Assembly: GCA_026399095.1 (NCBI GenBank)
Contig: JAPLRP010000020.1
Coordinates: 1 to 64,000 of the forward strand
Source: Methylococcales bacterium
GTDB lineage: Bacteria; Pseudomonadota; Gammaproteobacteria; Methylococcales; Methylomonadaceae
Direction of reading: 5' to 3'
Length of the DNA stretch: 64,000 bases
Positions within the stretch are counted from its first letter, which is position 1. Each line of letters opens with the position of its first letter. The notes beneath the pieces were generated by a model. The model made no database searches, was not told where the DNA came from, and saw nothing but the letters and a program-made list of their open reading frames with translations. Below are positions 25,413 to 36,849 of this stretch, in pieces. The translations under genes were made by a program, and so were the position numbers.

Positions 25413-26639
25413 TTAAAAATTACCTTGAAACCAGTTCTTCACTTTTGAAAGCAAACCCAGACCATCAGAATCCAAGCTTCTACCCAAGCTCTGATGCTCT
25501 TTTCCATACATTAACAATCCAACCCCTGTTGAATGAATAGGATTTCTAACCACTTCGGTTAACCCGGACACATTTTGTGGCCCGCCCATTCTTACCGGCA
25601 TATGAAAAATCTCTTCTGCCAGCTCAATTAATCCCATTACTTTTGAACTACCGCCGGTTAATACAATCCCCGCAGCGATCAATTCTTCATTTCCACTTCG
25701 TCTAAGCTCTGATTGCACCAACAACATCAACTCTTCATAGCGTGGCTCTATAATTTCGGCCAAATTTTGCATTGAGATCTTGCGTGGCGCTCTGTCGCCA
25801 ATGCTGGGCACTTCAATAGTGCCATCAACATTTGCCAGTTGCGTTAAGGCACAGGCATATTTGCGCTTAATTTCTTCTGCATTTATCGTCGGTGTTCGTA
25901 AGGCAACAGCAATATCGTTAGTGACCTGATCGCCGGCTATCGGTATTACTGCGGTATGTTTAATGGCTCCTTCAACGAAAATGGCAATATCCGTTGTGCC
26001 GCCACCAATATCTATTAAACAAACACCTAATTCTTTTTCATCCTCAGTCAGTACAGAGTTACACGAGGCCAATTGTTCCAAAACGATATCTTCAACTTCC
26101 AGTCCACAGCGCCGAATACATTTAATAATATTCTGCGAGGCACTGACGCTACCCGTCACCATGTGTACCTTGGCTTCAAGTCGAATGCCTGACATCCCGA
26201 TAGGCTCTTTAATGCCATCCTGAAGATCAATAACAAATTCTTGAGGCAGGATATGCAAAATTTTCTGATCCGCAGGAATGGCAACTGCACGAGCTGAATC
26301 AATCACTCTGTCTATATCATACTGAGTTACCTCTTTATCTTTAATTGCCACAATGCCGTGGGAATTAAGACTTCTAATATGACTACCGGCAATACCTGCA
26401 AATACTGATCTAATCTGGCAACCCGCCATCAGTTCTGCTTCTTCAATGGCTTTTTGTATGGACTGAACAGTCGACTCCAGATTAACGACAACACCTTTTT
26501 TTAGTCCTCTTGAGGGTGTAGTTCCTATGCCTATAATTTCTATATTACCGTCATTGGTGAGCTCCCCTACAATGGCCGCGACCTTTGAGGTACCAATGTC
26601 CAATCCGACTATTAAATTACGCTCTGTTTTCTTTGCCAT
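25413..26639 (-). CDS. ftsA: Cell division protein FtsA
   Basis: Actin-like ATPase: VGLDIGTSKVAAIVGE, DIGGGTTDIAIF, LTGGSSKVMG. Confidence 0.98.
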   Translation of the reverse strand: MAKKTERNLIVGLDIGTSKVAAIVGELTNDGNIEIIGIGTTPSRGLKKGVVVNLESTVQSIQKAIEEAELMAGCQIRSVFAGIAGSHIRSLNSHGIVAIKDKEVTQYDIDRVIDSARAVAIPADQKILHILPQEFVIDLQDGIKEPIGMSGIRLEAKVHMVTGSVSASQNIIKCIRRCGLEVEDIVLEQLASCNSVLTEDEKELGVCLIDIGGGTTDIAIFVEGAIKHTAVIPIAGDQVTNDIAVALRTPTINAEEIKRKYACALTQLANVDGTIEVPSIGDRAPRKISMQNLAEIIEPRYEELMLLVQSELRRSGNEELIAAGIVLTGGSSKVMGLIELAEEIFHMPVRMGGPQNVSGLTEVVRNPIHSTGVGLLMYGKEHQSLGRSLDSDGLGLLSKVKNWFQGNF

Positions 26640-26640
26640 T

Positions 26641-27438
26641 TTATTTACTCTTTATCGCCTTTTCATTTACTTGTTCGTTACTGGGATTTGCAAGGGCTTT
26701 CCAATCAATTTCAATTATCCCGGGTTTCCATGAAACAGCATATCCATTGGGATATCTCAAATCAACTATTGCCATTTGCTCAACCTGCTCTTGTTTTAAC
26801 ACTGTCAACGTCTTCAAAAAACGCTGTAATTTCTTTAATTGTTCATTACGTCCCAACAGTATTTCCAGCCCGGTTGCCAATTTAATTTTCCATGCACCCC
26901 GTTCATTAACACTAAATTCAGCCAATTTCATGGACTGATCAGCTAAAGCTGTTTTAATGCCTTTCATAATTTCCAGTACCTTTTCTTGCTGTAACTCTGG
27001 ACCTTGTAATAAGGTCATATCTTTAAACTGCTCTAAATTTAGTGGCTTAAAAATATCGCCTTGCTCAGTAATCAGACTCTCTTTACTCCAACGAGCATAA
27101 GGCTTTTTCTCATGTACTTTAATGTCAATGGCATCCGGCCAAATACGCTTTACCGTTACCGTCTCCACCCATGGCAAAGCTGAAACAGCAGTATGAATCG
27201 CCTGCATATCCGCATCAAAAAAACCGGTCAACACCAATGGCTGTAAAACAGCCTGTACCTCGTTTTTACTGAGATATTGAAAAACACCTTCAATTCTGAC
27301 GTATTTAATAGGTAGAGAAGCACTTTTAATCGGTAAGGATTTAATGCGCTCTTTAATGAGCACTTGATAACCAATCGTTACCACCAGCCCAAATAAAAGC
27401 AAACCTATCAAAAGGGTTTTACTACCTACATTACTCAT
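26641..27438 (-). CDS. ftsQ: Cell division protein FtsQ
   Basis: N-term TM, POTRA region, position between ddl and ftsA. Confidence 0.95.
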   Translation of the reverse strand: MSNVGSKTLLIGLLLFGLVVTIGYQVLIKERIKSLPIKSASLPIKYVRIEGVFQYLSKNEVQAVLQPLVLTGFFDADMQAIHTAVSALPWVETVTVKRIWPDAIDIKVHEKKPYARWSKESLITEQGDIFKPLNLEQFKDMTLLQGPELQQEKVLEIMKGIKTALADQSMKLAEFSVNERGAWKIKLATGLEILLGRNEQLKKLQRFLKTLTVLKQEQVEQMAIVDLRYPNGYAVSWKPGIIEIDWKALANPSNEQVNEKAIKSK

Positions 27439-29249
27439 TACCCTAAACTGGTTTCCAATATCCGTAAAACCAAATCGTCAAAATCAATGCCGGCCTGTTT
27501 AGCCGCCATCGGCACCAAACTGTGATCAGTCATCCCTGGAACCGTATTAATTTCAATCAGTTGATATTGCCCCGTTTCATCAATAAAAACATCAACTCTT
27601 GCCCATCCTTTGACACCCACTACTTTACCGGCTGTTACTGCCAAGCTTCTTATAAACTGCTCCTGCTCTTGACTTAAGCCTGCAGGGCAATGGTATTGTG
27701 TAGTAGTCGCGTTATATTTTGCTTCGTAATCATAAAATGTGTTGGGTGTTTCAAGCCTGATAACCGGCAAAGCTTCATTATTTAAAACCGCAACGGTGTA
27801 TTCCTTACCTGTGACCCAGCTTTCAGCATAAACATCGCAACGATATTCCAAAGCGACTTGTAGAGCTTTAAGCAACTCGTCTCGCGAGTTTGCTTTGCTC
27901 ATACCGATGCTGGATCCCTCTTGTGCAGGCTTAACAATAACCGGAAAGCCAAGTTTCTCTATACAGGCATCCAAATCATTTTCATCTTGCAATAAAAACC
28001 ATTTTGGCGTTATCAAACCATATCCTTGCCAGCACAACTTAGTTCTAAGCTTATCCATGGTTAAGGCTGAAGCCATCACTCCGCTACCGGTATAAGGAAT
28101 AGCCATCACTTCAAGAACACCTTGAAGTACGCCATCTTCTCCACCACGACCATGAATGATATTAAATACCCTATCCACTTTTGTTCCGGCCAAAGCATCA
28201 ATTGGACTACTTATTACATCAATGGCGATAGCATCAACACCTTTACGTTTTAATGCGTCATAGACTGCAGCGCCACTTCTCAACGAAACGGTTCTTTCTG
28301 CAGCTGATCCACCCATTAAGACCGCTACACGACCAAACTTTTCCGAAAATGGCAGCGTTGCAATATCTTGCGTTTCAACTTGATGCTCACCTACCATACA
28401 AACCTCAGTCTGCAATTCCACACCTTGATGCTCCTTTACTTTATTTTGAACATAATAAATTAAATGTTCGATATCAGCTGCCGTCGAATTACCTATATTG
28501 ACTATAAAATTTGCGTGCTTTGGAGAAACACAAGCGCCGCCAATTGAATACCCTTTCAAACCTGTTGCTTCTATCAATCTTGCCGCATAATCTCCTTTTG
28601 GATTTTTAAAAACCGATCCACAACTGGGTTGATTAGTTGGCTGTGTTTTTGCTCTTGTTTCTAATAAAGCTTTTATTTTTTGCTGACTTTCTAAAATATT
28701 TCCTTTCTGCAATTGTAAATTGCAACTCAAAAACCAGATATTCTCAGCATTTTTTACAGAGCGGTAACTCACTTTGAAATCGTCCGGATAACGAAGTGTT
28801 ATATTGCCAATCTGATCAATCGTTTCAACTTGCTTAACTATGCTCCAAGTTTCTCCGCCAAAAGCACCAGCGTTCATTTTTAAAGCTCCGCCCATTGTTC
28901 CTGGAATCCCTGCCAAAAACTCTGCGCCTACCAAACCGTGTTCTGCACAAAAACGGGCGACATGAGCACAAGGAACACCAACTTCGACATAAACCGAGCC
29001 GTCTTCGGCTAGCTTCATTTCCTTCAAGCGTCCCTTGGTATTAATTACCGTTCCACGTATTCCGCCATCCCTGACTAATAAATTACTACCCAACCCCATC
29101 CAAAACACGGGCTCAGATACGGGTAAAGCTTTTATAAAATCACACAAATCTTGACGATCAAATGGAATATAAAGCCGATCAACCGGTCCACCTACTCGCC
29201 AACTGGTATATTTAGCCAGCTTTTCATTACTTAAGACCTTACCCTTCAT
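27438..29249 (-). CDS. Fused UDP-N-acetylenolpyruvoylglucosamine reductase / D-alanine--D-alanine ligase (MurB-DdlB)
   Basis: 603 aa continuous ORF; MurB half ([35 protein letters not shown]) followed by Ddl half ([54 protein letters not shown]). Confidence 0.95.
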   Translation of the reverse strand: MKGKVLSNEKLAKYTSWRVGGPVDRLYIPFDRQDLCDFIKALPVSEPVFWMGLGSNLLVRDGGIRGTVINTKGRLKEMKLAEDGSVYVEVGVPCAHVARFCAEHGLVGAEFLAGIPGTMGGALKMNAGAFGGETWSIVKQVETIDQIGNITLRYPDDFKVSYRSVKNAENIWFLSCNLQLQKGNILESQQKIKALLETRAKTQPTNQPSCGSVFKNPKGDYAARLIEATGLKGYSIGGACVSPKHANFIVNIGNSTAADIEHLIYYVQNKVKEHQGVELQTEVCMVGEHQVETQDIATLPFSEKFGRVAVLMGGSAAERTVSLRSGAAVYDALKRKGVDAIAIDVISSPIDALAGTKVDRVFNIIHGRGGEDGVLQGVLEVMAIPYTGSGVMASALTMDKLRTKLCWQGYGLITPKWFLLQDENDLDACIEKLGFPVIVKPAQEGSSIGMSKANSRDELLKALQVALEYRCDVYAESWVTGKEYTVAVLNNEALPVIRLETPNTFYDYEAKYNATTTQYHCPAGLSQEQEQFIRSLAVTAGKVVGVKGWARVDVFIDETGQYQLIEINTVPGMTDHSLVPMAAKQAGIDFDDLVLRILETSLG

Positions 29250-30712
29250 ACTGCTAAGGTCTGCGCAGTAAAAACCCGACTCTCCAGTGCTTCCGTCAAT
29301 AATTCTGGCAACTGAGTTGCAAAATGCCCTACATTACCGGCACCCATCGTCAAAATCACATCATCCGGCCTAATGATCCCTGCCAATATTTTTGGCAGTT
29401 GTTGCCATCCATCAACAAATACCGGATCAACCTGGGCTCGCATACGAATTGCACGACTGAGTGCCCTACCATCCGCACCGGTAATAACAGCCTCTCCAGC
29501 AGAGTAAACATCCATCAAAATCAGTACATCAACCGTTGATAAAACTTGTACGAAATCTTCGAATAAATCACGCGTCCTTGTATATCTATGCGGCTGAAAA
29601 ATTATCACTGAACGCCGGTCCGGCCAAGCTTGGCGCAAAGCTTCAAGCGTTGCAGCAATTTCTCGAGGATGATGACCATAATCATCAACTAGGGTTAATT
29701 TACCACCCTCAATAGCCAAGTCTCCCTGAACCTGAAAACGTCTACCTACACCCTTAAACGCACCCAAACTTTTACTAATGGCCTCATCAGCAACCTCTAA
29801 TTTGGTTGCTACTGCAATTGCCGCTAATGAATTAAGCATGTTATGCCATCCAGGCATGTTTAAAGTCACTTGCAACAAGGGATACCCCCCCTGACGAATG
29901 ACACTAAAGGTAGTGAGCATACCGTTTTGTTTTATATCTACAGCCCGAACATCCGCTTCTTCATGAACGCCATAAGTTATTACTGGCTTGGATACCAGCG
30001 GCAGAATTTCTCTAATTCCTTCATCATCCAGACACATCACTGCCAAACCATAAAAAGGTAGTTGATGTAAAAATTCCAAGAACGTATCTTTCAAGCGTTG
30101 ATAGCTATTTTGATACGTTTCCATGTGATCCTGATCTATATTGGTCACCACGGCTATCATGGGCTGAAGATATAAAAATGACGCATCACTTTCATCGGCT
30201 TCAGCAACCAAATAATTACCTAAACCCAACTTGGCATTGCTGCCTGCACTATTTAAACGTCCACCGATTACAAAGGTAGGATCCAATCCTCCTTCTGCGA
30301 GCACACTAGCTGTTAAGCTGGTTGTAGTCGTTTTACCGTGTGTACCAGCAACAGCAATACCGAATCTAAACCGCATTAACTCAGCCAACATTTCTGCACG
30401 CGGAATGACCGGTATTCTATTTAGATGCGCCTGATCTATTTCTTCATTACTACGATCTATGGCCGTTGATGCAACGACAACATCGACATTAGTGACATTT
30501 TCCCTTTTATGCCCAATCTTAATTATCACACCCAACTCTGCAAGCCTTTGGGTTACCGCACTTTCTTTTATATCAGAACCAGAAACTTGATAACCTAAGT
30601 TCGACAATACTTCCGCTATTCCACTCATACCCGTACCGCCCACACCAACGAAATGTATGCGCTTGATATTTCCTAATGTAGAGGCAATATGCGTACCCGC
30701 TGAAATCTTCAT
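29246..30712 (-). CDS. murC: UDP-N-acetylmuramate--L-alanine ligase
   Basis: [39 protein letters not shown]. Confidence 0.98.
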   Translation of the reverse strand: MKISAGTHIASTLGNIKRIHFVGVGGTGMSGIAEVLSNLGYQVSGSDIKESAVTQRLAELGVIIKIGHKRENVTNVDVVVASTAIDRSNEEIDQAHLNRIPVIPRAEMLAELMRFRFGIAVAGTHGKTTTTSLTASVLAEGGLDPTFVIGGRLNSAGSNAKLGLGNYLVAEADESDASFLYLQPMIAVVTNIDQDHMETYQNSYQRLKDTFLEFLHQLPFYGLAVMCLDDEGIREILPLVSKPVITYGVHEEADVRAVDIKQNGMLTTFSVIRQGGYPLLQVTLNMPGWHNMLNSLAAIAVATKLEVADEAISKSLGAFKGVGRRFQVQGDLAIEGGKLTLVDDYGHHPREIAATLEALRQAWPDRRSVIIFQPHRYTRTRDLFEDFVQVLSTVDVLILMDVYSAGEAVITGADGRALSRAIRMRAQVDPVFVDGWQQLPKILAGIIRPDDVILTMGAGNVGHFATQLPELLTEALESRVFTAQTLAV

Positions 30713-31785
30713 AAACCAGCCTCAGCGATACATAAGCCGGCAACTACTTCTGTAGCATCCAGTCTTGCACATTGGCGAGCTGCAATACTCATATCAACCA
30801 ATTTATTAAGTGCTTCAGTTATATGTTCCGCCAGCGATACCGGATTCAAATTATCTTGCTTCAATAAAAGCCCTGCACCTGCATCCGTTAAGTAATGGGC
30901 ATTTGCTGTCTGATGATCATCAATTGCACTCGGTAATGGAATTAAAATAGCGGGAACCCCAATCGCTGCAATTTCACTGATTGTCATCGCACCCGCCCTA
31001 CAAATCACTAAATCTGCCCATTTATAAGCGGCAACCATATCCGCAATAAAAGCACTCACGTCTGCTTGAATAGCCAAAGCTTTGTAGCGACTTTCTACCT
31101 GCGATTTCATTGCCTCACCGGTTTGATGTTTTATGCTAACCACTTTATTTGTTCCATTAATTTTTTGAAATTGTACAATTGCCTCAGGCACAATTTCATT
31201 CAAAATTTGAGCACCCTGACTACCACCAACAATTAATATCTTAGGCTCACCCTCTAAATATTCATTCATACTGTCGAAATCTGTTAAAAAGCTTTTTCTT
31301 AACGGATTCCCTGTACATTTTGCTTTTAATGTACTGTTAAAACTAGCTGGAAATGCCTCCAAAACTTGGCTTGCTATCCTTGCAAGTAAACGATTGGTTG
31401 TTCCTGGTATCCTGTTTTGCTCATGAATTATTAAGGGTATACCTAAAAGCCGGGTCATCAAACCACCGGGGCCTGCCACAAACCCACCCATTCCTAAAAC
31501 CACAACAGGCTTACGCTTACGCAATATTTTCCTGGCTTGTCCGCAAGCCTTCAATAACATACCCAATGCAATAATTTTTGAAGCTATCCCTTTGCCCCTA
31601 AAACCTGCAACTGACAAATAATCTAGCTCTATACCCTGAGCAGGAATCACCCGACTTTCCAAACCTTTCTGCGTACCTAGCCAGCTAACTTCCCAACCAG
31701 CATCTCTTAACTGCTCTGCAACCGCCAAAGCTGGAAACACATGCCCGCCAGTTCCTCCGGCCATGATAACTATACGCTTACCCAT
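30709..31785 (-). CDS. murG: UDP-GlcNAc:undecaprenyl-PP-MurNAc-pentapeptide GlcNAc transferase
   Basis: [42 protein letters not shown]. Confidence 0.98.
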   Translation of the reverse strand: MGKRIVIMAGGTGGHVFPALAVAEQLRDAGWEVSWLGTQKGLESRVIPAQGIELDYLSVAGFRGKGIASKIIALGMLLKACGQARKILRKRKPVVVLGMGGFVAGPGGLMTRLLGIPLIIHEQNRIPGTTNRLLARIASQVLEAFPASFNSTLKAKCTGNPLRKSFLTDFDSMNEYLEGEPKILIVGGSQGAQILNEIVPEAIVQFQKINGTNKVVSIKHQTGEAMKSQVESRYKALAIQADVSAFIADMVAAYKWADLVICRAGAMTISEIAAIGVPAILIPLPSAIDDHQTANAHYLTDAGAGLLLKQDNLNPVSLAEHITEALNKLVDMSIAARQCARLDATEVVAGLCIAEAGL

Positions 31786-32948
31786 CTCGACCTTTCTTTG
31801 GGTAAGTTGGCATTTATCTCTGCAACTTCACTTTGCACTCTGAATAATAAAGCCATAGCGCAACACATAATCATCATACTTCCGCCACCATAACTCATTA
31901 GTGGAAGGGTCAAACCTTTCGTAGGCAAAATACCCATATTAACGCCCATATTCACAAATGATTGAAAACCAAACCAAATGCCTAAACCATAAGCTATAAA
32001 AGCTGAAAAACGCTGCCCTATTTTCTCGGCTGCCAAAGCGATTTGAAATGTGCGCCACACTAATAATGAAAACAAGCCTATGATTGTTAGTACGCCTAAG
32101 AGCCCCAACTCTTCACCAATCACAGAAAACAAAAAATCAGTATGCGCTTCAGGCAAATAGAACAATTTTTGCACGCCACTACCCAATCCAACGCCTGACC
32201 ATTCTCCTCGCCCAAATGAAATCAATGCATGTACTAATTGATATCCGGTATCTTTAGGATCAGCCCAAGGATCCATAAAGCTGGTTACCCGTTTCATACG
32301 ATATGGTTCAAAATAAACCAGTAACATTGCCAATATGGCTACAAATGAAAGCAACATAATGAACTGCGATAGTCGAGCCCCAGCCAAGAACATAATGCCC
32401 ATAGCAATAATTAATATCACTACTGCGGAGCCGAAATCTGGCTCCATCAACAGCAATATACTAGCCACTGCAAACAAAATTAACGGCTTGATCAACCCGA
32501 ACGCTGATTCCTTTATTGATTTCTGATGTCGAGTTACATAACCTGCCATATAAATAACAGCAAAAAACTTTACTATTTCGGATACTTGTATTCTCATCCC
32601 ACCAATAGACAGCCACCTTACACTTCCGTTTACCTTAACCCCTAGTCCTGGCACGAGAACAATTATCAATAATAATAAACCACTTATAAACAACCACTGC
32701 CCGGACTTTTCCCAGACATTAATCGGCGTAAGCGCTACAGCAGTCCCTAGAAATAGCCCAAGACCTATATGTAATGATTGTCTTATGGGATAGTGTAAGA
32801 CACTATTTCCGTTCATCTTTGCACCTAAATGCAATGATGATGATGCAACCATGACATAGCCAATCAACAATAAACTCGTTGTAACAACAACTAATAATGG
32901 GTCAAAATGAAACCGACCGATCCTTGATGGTTTCGGCCGCTTTTTCAT
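31770..32948 (-). CDS. ftsW: Lipid II polymerase / SEDS protein FtsW
   Basis: Polytopic; GSGVQKLFYLPEAHTDFLFSVIGEELGL; PTKGLTLPLMSYGGGSM. Confidence 0.97.
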   Translation of the reverse strand: MKKRPKPSRIGRFHFDPLLVVVTTSLLLIGYVMVASSSLHLGAKMNGNSVLHYPIRQSLHIGLGLFLGTAVALTPINVWEKSGQWLFISGLLLLIIVLVPGLGVKVNGSVRWLSIGGMRIQVSEIVKFFAVIYMAGYVTRHQKSIKESAFGLIKPLILFAVASILLLMEPDFGSAVVILIIAMGIMFLAGARLSQFIMLLSFVAILAMLLVYFEPYRMKRVTSFMDPWADPKDTGYQLVHALISFGRGEWSGVGLGSGVQKLFYLPEAHTDFLFSVIGEELGLLGVLTIIGLFSLLVWRTFQIALAAEKIGQRFSAFIAYGLGIWFGFQSFVNMGVNMGILPTKGLTLPLMSYGGGSMMIMCCAMALLFRVQSEVAEINANLPKERSRWVSV

Positions 32949-34321
32949 GCCAGCAACCTCAATACAGCTTTGGAAAACTGATTACCTCTATCCTGATAAT
33001 TCTTATATTGATCAATACTTGCACAAGCTGGAGATAGCAAAACACTATCACCCGACTCTGCTATACCCGCACAAATCTTCACCGCTTCCACCATATTTTT
33101 GGCCGAATAGACGGGAACACAATTATTTAATGCCTGCTCAATCAAGCCGGCATCCTTGCCCATTAAGACCACACTTTTCGCTTTTTCTTTAATAACGGGC
33201 TTCAATTCATTCATATCGGCGCCCTTGGCATCACCACCCGCTATTAGGATAACTTTGCGATCATAACCTTCCAAGGCTGCAACACAGGCGCCGATATTAG
33301 TTGCCTTTGAGTCATTTACCCAAGTAACACCACTTATTTCTGCTACTCGCTGCATTCTGTGATCCAAGCCTTTAAACCTTTTTAAGACGTCACACATAAC
33401 TTGCTGACCCAGCCCAATCGCTGTTCCTAATGCTAATGCAGCCAAAGCATTAGCTACATTATGTCTGCCTTCAAGCGGTAATTCAGCCAACGACATTAAA
33501 TAGTCGTTTTTATGCATCAAGTACTCTACACCGTCCTTGTGATCGATATAAAAATCAGCATTTTTTCTAATTGAAAAGGTAAATAATCGCCTGCCAGTTT
33601 CCTGCATAGCATTGACGATTGGATCATCTATATTAATGACCATAACGCCATTGCCGCTAAACACCTTTTGTTTTTCATATGCGTAATGAGCAATATCTTC
33701 ATGTCTGTCAAGATGATCTGCAGAAACATTTAGTACTGTTGCTGCAGCTGCTTTTAACGCTGAGGTTCTTTCAAGTTGAAAACTCGAAAGTTCCAGAACG
33801 TATAATTCCGCATTTAGGTCCAGCAACTCTAATGCCGGCGTTCCCAAGTTACCACCAACACCTACTTTTTTTCCTGCGGATTTTGCCATTTCCCCCAGCA
33901 TCATGGTGACAGTACTTTTACCATTAGCGCCTGTTATAGCAATTATGGGTACGTTAACCGAACAGGCAAACAAATCAATATCACTAACAATCTTTACACC
34001 ACTAGCTATAGCTTTAACTATAGATTTCTCAGTCAAGGAAACGCCCGGACTTACCACCAGATGAGTTGCAACTTTAAAGGCTGTTTCATCAAATCCGCCC
34101 GTAAATAGAGGCGTGTCAGGCATTTCCTGAAAAAATGCATCTTTTAATGGTGGTTTATCGCGACTATCGGTTATTGCAAATTTAAACCCCTGTTTTTGTA
34201 AAAAATGTGCAACAGAAATACCGGTATGCCCAAGGCCCACAACTAAAATCTTTGAACACTCTGGATCCAGTGCAAAGTTCTTTTTTAACGAATCCAAGAT
34301 CGCTAAATTAGCCATGTTCAT
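32945..34321 (-). CDS. murD: UDP-N-acetylmuramoylalanine--D-glutamate ligase
   Basis: GANGKSTVTMMLGEM, Mur ligase signatures, position in dcw. Confidence 0.97.
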   Translation of the reverse strand: MNMANLAILDSLKKNFALDPECSKILVVGLGHTGISVAHFLQKQGFKFAITDSRDKPPLKDAFFQEMPDTPLFTGGFDETAFKVATHLVVSPGVSLTEKSIVKAIASGVKIVSDIDLFACSVNVPIIAITGANGKSTVTMMLGEMAKSAGKKVGVGGNLGTPALELLDLNAELYVLELSSFQLERTSALKAAAATVLNVSADHLDRHEDIAHYAYEKQKVFSGNGVMVINIDDPIVNAMQETGRRLFTFSIRKNADFYIDHKDGVEYLMHKNDYLMSLAELPLEGRHNVANALAALALGTAIGLGQQVMCDVLKRFKGLDHRMQRVAEISGVTWVNDSKATNIGACVAALEGYDRKVILIAGGDAKGADMNELKPVIKEKAKSVVLMGKDAGLIEQALNNCVPVYSAKNMVEAVKICAGIAESGDSVLLSPACASIDQYKNYQDRGNQFSKAVLRLLA

Positions 34322-34382
34322 TTATCAATCACTCTCAAACAGGCTTTTATAGAAATAAGTTTATTTTCTCTTTGCATTTTTC

Positions 34383-35465
34383 TCATCTCAATTTTAATGT
34401 TGCCAAGCCAATAAGCACCAATATGACTGTGATAATCCAGAAACGTACAATAACCCTTGGCTCTGGCCATCCTTTCAATTCGAAATGATGATGAATGGGA
34501 GCCATACGAAAAACTCGCTTACCTGTAAGCTTAAAAGATGCGACCTGAATCATTACTGAAACTGTTTCCATAACAAAAACGCCTCCCATAATCATCAGCA
34601 CTATTTCTTGCCTAACCAAAACCGCCAATACGCCTAATGCCGCTCCCAATGCCAACGCACCTACATCCCCCATAAATACCATCGCGGGATAGGCGTTAAA
34701 CCATAAAAAACCTAATCCGGCACCTACTAAAGCGGCGCAAAAGACTATTAGCTCTCCAGCGTTAGGCAAATAAGGAATAGCCAAATAACCCGAGAACGTC
34801 ACATGGCCTGATAAATAAGCAAAAATTCCCAAGCCGCCTGCAACCATGACTGTAGGCATAATGGCCAACCCGTCCAGACCATCTGTCAGATTTACTGCAT
34901 TACTAGTTCCAACAATTACAAAATAAGTCAGCACTATATACATCCAACCCATATCAATCATAAAATCTTTAAAAAAAGGAATGATAAATTGTGTTTCTGC
35001 TGGTAAGACTGCAGTTTTATATAAAAAAACTGCAGCCGTTAAGCCAATTAATGACTGAGATAAATACTTGGCTTTAGCCGATAAGCCATCGCTATTTCGC
35101 TTTATTACTTTTCTATAGTCATCAATAAAACCTATGATACCGTAGCCCATTGTGACTAACAGAATGACCCATATATAGCGATTTCCGAGATCTGCCCACA
35201 ACAAAGTACTAATAGCAATTGCGACTAATATTAAAGTTCCACCCATAGTGGGTGTTCCTGATTTTTCGTAATGTGATTGTGGCCCCAGTTCACGGATGCT
35301 TTGTCCAATTTTGTTGGAACTTAACTTCCTGATCATTACCGGACCGATTACAAAACAAATAACCAAAGAAGTTAATGCTCCCAAAATAGCTCGAAACGTT
35401 AGATACTGAAATACTCTAAAACCACCATCAAACGTCATTAAATAATCTGCAAAATAGAGTAACAT
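34383..35465 (-). CDS. mraY: Phospho-MurNAc-pentapeptide transferase
   Basis: [29 protein letters not shown]. Confidence 0.98.
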   Translation of the reverse strand: MLLYFADYLMTFDGGFRVFQYLTFRAILGALTSLVICFVIGPVMIRKLSSNKIGQSIRELGPQSHYEKSGTPTMGGTLILVAIAISTLLWADLGNRYIWVILLVTMGYGIIGFIDDYRKVIKRNSDGLSAKAKYLSQSLIGLTAAVFLYKTAVLPAETQFIIPFFKDFMIDMGWMYIVLTYFVIVGTSNAVNLTDGLDGLAIMPTVMVAGGLGIFAYLSGHVTFSGYLAIPYLPNAGELIVFCAALVGAGLGFLWFNAYPAMVFMGDVGALALGAALGVLAVLVRQEIVLMIMGGVFVMETVSVMIQVASFKLTGKRVFRMAPIHHHFELKGWPEPRVIVRFWIITVILVLIGLATLKLR

Positions 35466-35468
35466 TGC

Positions 35469-36848
35469 TTAATTCCTGTAGTTTTCAACCAGTGCTGCTG
35501 CTACATTTTCCATGCGCTGAGCTCGTGAACCTTTAATCAAAATCGTTTCATCGCCTTTTAATTCTTGTTTTAATGCGTCAATCAGATCTTGTTGCTTTTC
35601 AAAAAAAGTTGCACCCTTACCAAAAGCTTGAACTGTTTTTTCACTATCAGTACCAACAGCCAACAATCTAACTACTCCACTGGCTTTAATAAAACCTGCC
35701 ATTTCTTCATGTATTTTAGGACTGTCAGGGCCCAATTCACCAAAAGCACCTAAAACTAACCACTGCTTGCCTTTAAAGCTGGCAAGCACATCAAGACCCG
35801 CTTTAAGCGAGGATGAATTGGCATTATAGGTATCATCAATAACGACATTGCCTAACCGACTCACTAAAGACTGTAATCGCCCTGTTACCGGCTTAACATC
35901 TTCAAGGCCTTGCTTAATTTGCAGAAGGTCTATTCCCAGAACCAAGCATGCCGCTGCGGCAGCCAGTGCATTAAGCACATTATGTTGTCCAGCCAACTTT
36001 AAGCTAATTTCAACCGAGCCCAATGAGGTAACTAAATCAAATTTTGTAACGAAGGTTTCATTGCTTATATCTATTTCAATGGCTTTAGCTGTCACATTGG
36101 CAGCTTTATTCAAACCAAATGATATGACCTGTCTATTTCCAGCAATTGACTTCCAGTAGTCGAAATAATCATCGTCATGATTGATAATGGCAAAACCGTC
36201 TTTTTTAAGAGTCTCAATGATTTCTCCTTTTGCTTTAGCAACACCCTCAAGATTTAGAAATCCTTCTAAATGTGCAGCACCCGCATTAGTAATAATGACC
36301 ACATCGGCTTGTGCGTATTGACTGGTGTAGGCAATTTCTCCAGCATGATTTGCACCCATCTCAATGACCGCATAACGATGCTGCTTATTAATTCGAAACA
36401 GCGTCAAAGGCACCCCAATATCATTATTAAAATTGCCTTGTGTAAACAATACAGAATCATTCACAGCCAATATTGCTGCAACCATTTCTTTAACTGTCGT
36501 CTTGCCGTTACTACCTGTAATTCCGACAATTGAAAGCTTATTGCTTTCCTTTGAGGTAACTTTATTTCTCCAAGCACTTGCCAGTTCTGCCAAGGCTAAC
36601 CGAGTATCCTCTACTACAACATGGGGTAAATTTGATTCAACACCTTTATTCACAATTGCCGCACAAGCACCTAATTCTTTAGCCTGATCAACAAACTCAT
36701 TGCCGTCAAAATTGTGCCCTTTAATGGCAATATAAAGCTGATCTGGCTTGATCGCTCGCGTGTCTATACTGACAGATGTGAAAGACACATCTTCTCCGAC
36801 GAGCTTTCCTCGCAGAACATCAGCACATTCACTCAGCATCATTTTCAT
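35469..36848 (-). CDS. murF: UDP-MurNAc-tripeptide--D-Ala-D-Ala ligase
   Basis: GSNGKTTVKEMVAAIL, DDTYNANSSSLKAGLD. Confidence 0.97.
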   Translation of the reverse strand: MKMMLSECADVLRGKLVGEDVSFTSVSIDTRAIKPDQLYIAIKGHNFDGNEFVDQAKELGACAAIVNKGVESNLPHVVVEDTRLALAELASAWRNKVTSKESNKLSIVGITGSNGKTTVKEMVAAILAVNDSVLFTQGNFNNDIGVPLTLFRINKQHRYAVIEMGANHAGEIAYTSQYAQADVVIITNAGAAHLEGFLNLEGVAKAKGEIIETLKKDGFAIINHDDDYFDYWKSIAGNRQVISFGLNKAANVTAKAIEIDISNETFVTKFDLVTSLGSVEISLKLAGQHNVLNALAAAAACLVLGIDLLQIKQGLEDVKPVTGRLQSLVSRLGNVVIDDTYNANSSSLKAGLDVLASFKGKQWLVLGAFGELGPDSPKIHEEMAGFIKASGVVRLLAVGTDSEKTVQAFGKGATFFEKQQDLIDALKQELKGDETILIKGSRAQRMENVAAALVENYRN

Positions 36849-36849
36849 T

